A stretch of DNA of 64,000 nt from positions 5,952,001 through 6,016,000 of the forward strand of contig CM065182.1 in assembly GCA_033026295.1 (NCBI GenBank), read 5' to 3'. A model generated the notes under the pieces. It was not told the DNA's origin and searched no databases. It saw only the letters and a list, made by a program, of their open reading frames with translations. Origin of the DNA: Channa striata (lineage: Eukaryota; Chordata; Actinopteri; Anabantiformes; Channidae). A program made the translations under genes and the position numbers. Shown one piece after another: positions 57,417-64,000 of the stretch (position 1 is its first letter; every line of letters begins with the position of its first letter).

Positions 57417-57467
57417 CATTGAGGGGCAGAGGGTTGTCCCCTCCAGGATGGGGGAACCCCAGACGAC
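57417..57467 (-). CDS. CPEB4: CPEB4 exon 3 (51-nt alternative cassette)
   Basis: 51 nt between acceptor GCCTGTGCAG and donor GTACGT, phase 1 in and out, so skipping keeps frame. It encodes GRLGFPHPGGDNPLPLN. Length, phase and the pattern GRL..xPGxD...LN fit the mammalian 17-residue cassette exon of CPEB4, which I recall as GRLNYSYPGSDSSLLIN. Confidence 0.88.
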
Positions 57468-58221
57468 CTGCACAGGCAGACACAGAGCAGAAATATTTTA
57501 CTTTATGGGGCCAACACGTGACTTAATGGTGAGAATGGTGATACAATGAAGAAGAAAACATTCTGTTATTACTATGCGTTTTTAAAAGCATTAACCATTT
57601 TTTTTGTGCTGAATCACTTAATAGGGGAAAAAAAAAATCTGTTTCAGTATCAGGAGTTTCTGTTTTGACAACTGCACAATCAAAATATCCCACACACGGC
57701 CTTTTGAATGAATGTGGTGATGATTGGTGTTTATGGCCCATTTTTAGATTGAACCAAAACACAAATTATAAAACATGAACTACATAAATTACAAGCAAAC
57801 AATCCGAAGTAAGGTAGCAGCACTAATCAATCAAGGCGTTCCCGTTTGTCAAAAACAGCCACCATGCTAATCTTGACTACAGCCAGATACGAGAGCGTAG
57901 TCTTCGCTGATGGGCCCTCTCTGGGCAGTTCCGCACGCAGGTATAGAGCTTTTGGTTTTAAATAGTTCACTTACACAGAAGTACTTATTAAAAGTTCTTT
58001 GTAAGTGTTAATGCAGCGCAGGCTTTGGCTGCGACAGCTTTGAGTACACGGTGTTGTTTCCACATCAATCTCATTAGAGACTACGTCTGTGGGAAACTAA
58101 CAATCGCTCTCTCTCTCGCTCATCGACCTCATTTACCCTATCCGTGCCTCTCTCTCTTTCTCTGAGCCTTATATCACACATTTTACATTGAGGCATTTGC
58201 CAGGCCTGCCTTGTATGCCTG

Positions 58222-58222
58222 C

Positions 58223-58266
<44 letters not shown>

Positions 58267-58276
58267 GCACGCACGC
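58222..58276. repeat. (CA)n tract running into (GCAC)n and CGCG
   Basis: About 20 CA units end in GCACGCACGCACGCGC: an extended alternating purine-pyrimidine run likely to favour Z-DNA. Confidence 0.95.
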
Positions 58277-58923
58277 GCTATGATGCCAAACAAGCTTCAA
58301 AGTTATGCAAGCTCAGTTGCTGCAGAGGGATAATGAGATGAAAGAGCTGAAATAGTACAACCATTGTTGTGCGAGTATGCACCGCCCTGTGATTGGTGCA
58401 TTCCAGTGCCTCAGTCACACAGAAATCTGCTAGCCCCTCCCCCACGCTTTGCCTACTGAGCCACAAAGTACGCAGTAGACGGTGGCGCAGAAAACAGGAC
58501 CTGCAGGACGCACAAACTCGGGCGGACCCCTCGTAGCTTTCCCAGCGACTGCACTACACGCACGTCTGTGCGTTCAAACACATTCGACACAGTTTCTACA
58601 TTGTTTGGATCACAAATGTCCCATTTAATTCAGAAATAAAATAAAAAATTACTCAGACAAGTGCAGTTCCTTTAAAATTCAACGCAGAATTAACCAGTTT
58701 ATCTTTCAGTGTAATTTAGCTTCGTAATGAATTTGCTGGTACGTGCGCCGCCCAAAATCAAAGTCCATCACACAATATTGGATTTTACGAGCCTTTAATA
58801 GACGAGCAAGTGTTCAGGCACGTAAGCACACTCCATCACTGTGTGTCTGCTGTATGGACCTTATTTGCATGCTGCTTGCTGTGTACATGTACGGTACCAT
58901 AACAGTAAAACTCCAGTATGAGG

Positions 58924-58950
58924 GTGTGTGTGTGTGTGTGTGTGTGTGTG
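58924..58950. repeat. (GT)13 microsatellite
   Basis: Perfect dinucleotide tract in CPEB4 intron 2. Confidence 0.95.
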
Positions 58951-59504
58951 GTTACTGAACAGAAGGATCCTTTCTGTCAGTCAGGACAATGCTGGAAGCG
59001 ATTCAAAGCCACTTCTACCGTAGACATTTTGTCTCGCCTGTTCCCTTGCTTCGTGGCTCACTTTTTCCAATATGTTCTGCTGGGATGAGAAATGAGCTTT
59101 GTCGCCTGCTGTCGGTGTTTAGTGCGTTTATGTGTGCATACATGTATGCGTCTGACAGAGCAGGAGAGAGCGAGGGTCAGCTGGTCTGAAAAAGAGTCGG
59201 CGCTCAAATGTGCTATAATTATGTTTCTTCGCACTTTGCCGTGAGGGAGAAGGGGAGAACTCACATAAGTCACTGCTAGCCTTGGCACAACACTGTACAA
59301 GCCAGAAGTATAATTATGAAAACAAGAAATAAGTGGTATAATATTTGTAGCAGGCCAAGGGCAATAATGTGATGGACTATGGTGTGATGCATCATGTGAA
59401 AGCAGAGAACAATGGGGTACTGTACAAGAGCAAATCTGAAGAAGAGCACATCAGTACAGAGATGGAGAAAAAGGAGGTCAAATGTGGGAAGGACAGAAAC
59501 ATAC

Positions 59505-59720
59505 ACAGATTAGCCACAACATTAATACCACTTGGTGCTTTTATTATAAGCATGTGATAGAGCTTTTACCTCCTGCATGTCAGGCCGAATGTTGTCTGTA
59601 CCAACATGGCAGGAGCTCGGATGTAGTCTACAGTTGTCTTCTCTTAATACTGAGGGAAGATTTACTAAGGTTTGACATGAGATCACAGGTGGATGTTGTG
59701 AAGTGATAATAAAGCTCGGA
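59505..59720. mobile_element. Possible decayed interspersed repeat
   Basis: GATTAGCCACAACATTAATA followed by CCACTTGG resembles the end of a fish repeat family (GATCAGCCATAACATTA...ACCAC). Weak; interior not recognised. Confidence 0.35.
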
Positions 59721-61148
59721 GTAAGTGTTTTAAATAGTTCCACCTCTTCTGTAAAGTAGTATATGCATTCAACATTATTAAATCGGCCATTAAACCCACA
59801 TGCAGACTTGTAAAGGAAAATGCCTCGTCACTGAGATTTGTACATCTTTTATACTGCGGTTTAAGCTCTTCCGAGCCAAGATCAGCTATTTTTAGCGCTT
59901 AGCCAATTTGATTTTTACAAAACAAAGTAGTCGTGCTGTAATTATTTAGGATTCAGTGGAATTCTAACATGTAACGCTAACAACTTAAAGTAGTCCCACT
60001 GCCCCACCCAAACCCTTTAAACTATTAGTTCCTGACTCCCATTACAGTCGGTTCCACCCGATAAAAAAATAAACACCCCTGGCTACTTGCTGGATTCAAT
60101 GACCCACTGGATTTTCAATAGATCTTCAATTTCAACTATGTCTCAGCTTCTCTTTTGTAAGATACACCAGGTGGATTTATTATAAACATAAAAACACGCC
60201 TCAGTAATTATCAAAACCATACACATTAGAGAGAGATATATAATAGTGAAAAATGGATATACACATTAGCCCTGAAATGAAATGTCTGTCTCACTCGAAA
60301 TATATAAAACTGCACCTTCACGCTAAATCAGTTTAGCTGCACTGCTTCTTGGTTAGACTTTTCAACCACAGTGGCTGAAAAAATGTTGTTCTAACATCTG
60401 CACATCATTAAAAAACAACGTTCATGCTACAAATAAGTATTTGTGTCACTTTTTTTCTATCTGAAAAACTCATCATTGAAGATCTACAGCTGTGAAGATT
60501 AGAAACTAACAACAACCGACGACTTCAGTGAGAGTTCCTCCATCTCCTTCAGAAATTTTTTTAAATGTAAATTAAAATGGAGATTTTACTCCTTGCACTA
60601 AGCTCAGGAACACTTACAAAATCAGAAAGCCTTTTTGTTGTTGTTGTTCATAGTATTCATAATAGGAACAAAATAAAAGGAAGAGGAAGCTGAGCTGACT
60701 GCTACCCGACCTTAACGTAACACAAAAGGAAGCCATAATATGTCTAGATGTCAGATAGGTGCGAGATATATAGGCAATAAGTCTGAATTAGTCGGCTCTA
60801 CTACAACAAGTCTGGCCACTAAGACAAAACCATGCTAATGTTTGTCAGGTATGCACAGAGAAAGATTTGGATTTTTTAATAGTATAACAGTTGGTAAAAC
60901 AATGCAAATTATTAAAGGTGGCCATGGTGACTTTAGGGGTGTGTCAATTCGTGACAAATTTTCCTACATGCAAGTTTGCTACAACTGCACATCATAAATT
61001 TGCTGAAAAATAGATCTGGAGACCAACAGTCTCTCAGTCTCTCTGCCTTTTTTTTAGCCCCATGTTGCGGCATGACTTCGTCTCGCCTGTCAACAGGATG
61101 TAAAATGAAAGAGTAGTATTGCTGCTCTTGATTGAGTGGCACTTTCAC

Positions 61149-61239
61149 CTTTCAGGGTGTCTTGCTCAGCCCTCATGATGTCGATCAGGGAGCTCTCCAG
61201 CGTGTTCATGTTGAAACTGTCAAACGACCTGGTGCGTTC
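61149..61239 (-). CDS. CPEB4: CPEB4 exon 2
   Basis: 91 nt, starts phase 0 after acceptor GCGTCTTTAG and ends with one base before donor GTGAAA. It encodes ERTRSFDSFNMNTLESSLID then IMRAEQDTLK. LESSLIDIMRAE is a family signature just upstream of the alternatively spliced region. Confidence 0.93.
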
Positions 61240-64000
61240 CTAAAGACGCAAGAGAAGGGACAGAAAAAGAGAAACATCATTAATGATTTCCTAACTAATG
61301 TGGATAATTGACTTATTTATTTATTGTTTGGGGCCTTCAGGGAGCAACTAAGGCAGTTAAGATTTATCTACGTTTATCTATCGTTTTAAATACCAATTGA
61401 AATTAGTGACCAAAGGAAACTATTAATTCAAAACCAAAAGAAGTCAAGACATTTTCACGGTTTATAGAAAAAAGGTCTGATTTTTCTTTATGTTTGTTTA
61501 AGAAAAAATAAAAAAATGTCTGGCCTAAATAAATTCACTGAGCATGATGGAAGTCAAGTGTGAAAGTTTCAGCAGTCCCAAGCAGGGCCAAAAATTCCTG
61601 AAAAACAGCTTTGTCACTAATGAGGACATCCTTGACATACCAGTCATACTAAAAATGTTTGTATGCATGTATGCTCAGAACACATGATAACACACACCAG
61701 AAACATGGTCATACCCAAACACATAGACTCCACGTACCGTGCTGATAAGGCCAAACTTGACTCCACCTCAACCAAATCAAATATGCAGCGTCTGACAGCA
61801 AGTTGCTGACAAACTGATAAACTATTTCAGGTTAATTCTGGCCCAAATAACCCCAATCTAGGCAGACTACATTGCAAGACCACGGTATCTTTTCTACGTT
61901 CTTTTTTCCTGCTAAATGTCTTACGTCCCCACAAATTTGCTTCAATGTCTCTTTCCTTTCTTTGCCCCATTTCTTCCAGTTAGTCTGCAGCGCGTTGCAG
62001 CCTTAAAAGATAAAAGAGCAAGTACTTTTAAAAGTTTTCTGTTACTCATTTGTGATTCAGCGATCTGACATTGCACAGAACTAATAACACCTCTGACTGC
62101 AAGCTGTTCCTCAGCAAGTGCTACAGCATGAATAAATCTTTTGGTCTTTTTTTTTTTTTTTAACAGTCTCATCACAACCAAAATAATTTCTTCCTATTTT
62201 GTGCACATCATTTGTGTTTCAAGCTCTTGGTTATTTTACAGTGCAACTGTGAAACACCATGATGGTATTTTTTACCCTTATGCACAGACACTGTCAAAAG
62301 CAATACTGTGAACCCGTCATAAGCATTTTGTTATGAAGCAGTGCTCAGTGCAAGCATTTCACTTGCATATGAAAATTTGTATATGCATATGAGAAGGTGT
62401 ACTCGTGCAGGAAACTTGCGATCCTACGAGTGTTATTGGTGCTTGTAGAGACCACTGAGTGTGATTAGCAGATTGGAAAAAAAAATAGTTTGGGTTTTTG
62501 CGGCGCTTGTACCTCATCTGTGCTGTTTGTGTCGGCGTGTCCACCACATACAGAGAGGACAGCATGGCTGAGCAGCTGCAGAACATAATTCTGTCACTCT
62601 CTTCTGTCATTAACAAAGCTCAGGGTATAGAACATCCAAGTAGCAGCTTTTCTTTTTTCACCGGTTTCTACTGGTGTTCATCAGTTTCCTAAATACAAGT
62701 CTGTGGCCCCTTTGTTCATTTCATGGATTTATGTAGTTTAAACACTAAACCAAACAATGACTGAAAGGGGGAGGATGCAAAAATGAAAACTCATTTACTC
62801 AGAAGTCAATACACATTGTAACTAGCAAAGAAAGAATAAGAACTCTAAGAATTCTAAAACCATAAATTGTAAAAAAGACAATAGTTTAGGACAGTTAAAA
62901 GAGGATTTGAGGAAACACTGAGGAAGGGGTTAATTTCGAGTCCTGACCACATCATCAAAGAAATGTAAGTTTAGGGCCTTGGAAACACTAACGTCTTTTC
63001 TTATCAGTCATATCAAAGCATGTACACATCTTCATGAGCTCAGGTTTTGCCATGACAAAAGAATGTAGAAAAGATTCACTTGAACAGACTGAATGTGATA
63101 AGATGCTTGCCAAGGCAATCAAGGAACTACAAGGATTTTTTTTTTATCATGACTCTCAAAACTTACAAAATACGTCCTGACAGTCAGCTGTTGCAGATAA
63201 CAAAAGTTTAGGTTGACAAGTGATCAGCAAGCGAGCGCCGTTCGCCTAATCAGGTGGAGCAACATTTCACGAGGAGGTCAAATAGCAAAAAGACAAAGGC
63301 CATTTCTTTATTGTACGACATACCTGAAATGACATCCAGCTCACAAGACTCAGCCGTCGTCTCATGTTCCCAGAGTAAAACAAAACAGTTACAATAAACA
63401 GGAAGAGTACAGCGTGACAACGGGTGTGGTAGGCCCTTGAAACAAGTTGTAAGAAGTCAAAGGAAATCTGTAATTACAACCTACAGAAAATACGAACTAA
63501 ATGTGGCACTTTATGTCAAAATCTGCCTTTAAAAGTCTGACAACAGCCCTGCGCTCAGCCTAAATGACGATACACGTGCTTTGCACAGCAGGAATTACCC
63601 AACGTGTTTGCCAGCCTGTGTGTAGCCTACCTGTACAGGCAGAAACTCTTTCCATGGATTACTTTGTCTTTGAAACAAATACTCCTTTGCCTAACCTCTC
63701 CAGTATTTATCCAGCAACCAGGTCACACCCTTTTGCAACAAACTGTACCCGCTGCCTGTGGAGAACAGTCTACAAGAACACCACGTTGGGGAACAAAGGC
63801 TCACTGGATACCATGATACACCGAGAGCTCCACAGGGGCTAGTGTGAAGGCTCTGAGAAAAACAGACCTGCGTCAGCGAACCATTCGAGCAAGGTTCTCT
63901 CGTGTTTTGTTTTGTTTTTTTTTTTTTTATATATCTGTCTGGTGTCTGCATCGGCACCCAGAAATGAATACCTACTTTTACTATCCGATCCGCCAAAGAG
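61240..64000 (-). other. CPEB4 intron 1 (partial)
   Basis: No exon or recognisable repeat is seen. The N-terminal CPEB4 exon, which in vertebrates codes for a long Gln/Ser/Pro-rich region, is not in this stretch on either strand. Confidence 0.75.

Larger units (their letters stand above)
57468..61148 (-). other. CPEB4 intron 2
   Basis: About 3.7 kb with CA and GT microsatellites and a possible repeat fragment at 59505-59720 (starting GATTAGCCACAACATTAATA). A CpG-containing patch at 58430-58570 could be a minor promoter, but nothing more supports that. Confidence 0.8.
43781..61239 (-). other. CPEB4: CPEB4 gene, exons 2-10 and 3' UTR (5' end outside window)
   Basis: CPEB4 binds U-rich cytoplasmic polyadenylation elements in mRNA 3' UTRs and controls poly(A) length and translation in neurons, mitosis and meiosis, and stress. 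Nine exons of 91, 51, 24, 171, 90, 119, 115, 182 and 228 coding nt join in frame (1,071 nt, 356 residues + stop). In this partial protein, RRM1 has RNP2 VFVGGL (101-106) and RNP1 KGYAFLLF (142-149). RRM2 has IFVGGV (209-214) and GAGRVAFS (250-257). The ZZ-type zinc domain has Cys 294, 297, 302, 311, 316, 321, 324 and His 329, 337. The C-terminus RPRHISFRWN and the LESSLIDIMRAE block point to CPEB4 rather than CPEB2 or CPEB3. The large N-terminal exon should lie beyond 64000. Confidence 0.95.

Noticed and set aside
54419..61148. CPEB3-type self-cleaving ribozyme in a CPEB intron
   Set aside because: That HDV-like ribozyme is known from the mammalian CPEB3 gene; I see no matching nested pseudoknot pattern here and the gene is CPEB4.
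1..64000. CRISPR array, phage, operon or other prokaryotic system
   Set aside because: Split genes with GT-AG introns, vertebrate protein families and fish repeats show a eukaryotic chromosome; the repeats are microsatellites and transposons without spacer structure.

Overview
The window is vertebrate nuclear DNA and almost certainly comes from a ray-finned (teleost) fish. It is AT-leaning, has GT-AG introns and no operons, and carries dozens of long (GT)n/(CA)n microsatellites. It also holds tRNA-derived SINEs, a Tc1-family transposon relic and other repeat families that I recognise as common in fish genomes. The species cannot be named from sequence alone. Introns of 10-20 kb argue against a pufferfish-type compact genome.

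Two protein-coding genes are readable, both on the minus strand and head to tail. (1) NSG2 (neuronal vesicle trafficking-associated protein 2, HMP19): a non-coding first exon in a CpG-rich promoter region near 41.3-41.6 kb, then four coding exons at 40.8, 29.8, 10.1 and 7.8 kb, and a 3' UTR ending near 6.4 kb. The coding exons join in frame to give 182 residues. (2) CPEB4 (cytoplasmic polyadenylation element-binding protein 4): nine coding exons from 61.2 kb to 48.3 kb, in frame for 356 residues plus stop, followed by a roughly 4.5 kb 3' UTR to about 43.8 kb. The exon encoding the long N-terminal region is not seen and should lie beyond base 64000. As I remember it, the human order on 5q35 is CPEB4, then C5orf47, then NSG2 on one strand, so the arrangement here is conserved synteny.

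Layout: 1-6.4 kb is intergenic DNA downstream of NSG2; 6.4-41.6 kb is NSG2, mostly introns; 41.6-43.8 kb is a short intergenic gap with a coding-looking orphan ORF and CTCF-like motifs; 43.8-64 kb is CPEB4. The genes work separately: NSG2 is a neuronal endosomal membrane protein, and CPEB4 is an RNA-binding regulator of poly(A)-tail length and translation.

Points of most interest are a 24-nt microexon in CPEB4, an NSG1-like juxtamembrane segment kept in the NSG2 protein, an unidentified 71-codon ORF between the genes, a SINE about 10 nt from a CPEB4 splice donor, a 19-bp perfect hairpin, a 179-bp inverted-repeat unit, an interstitial telomeric repeat, and several intronic stretches that look like conserved non-coding elements. 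I found no bacterial or phage system, CRISPR array, rRNA or genuine tRNA gene.
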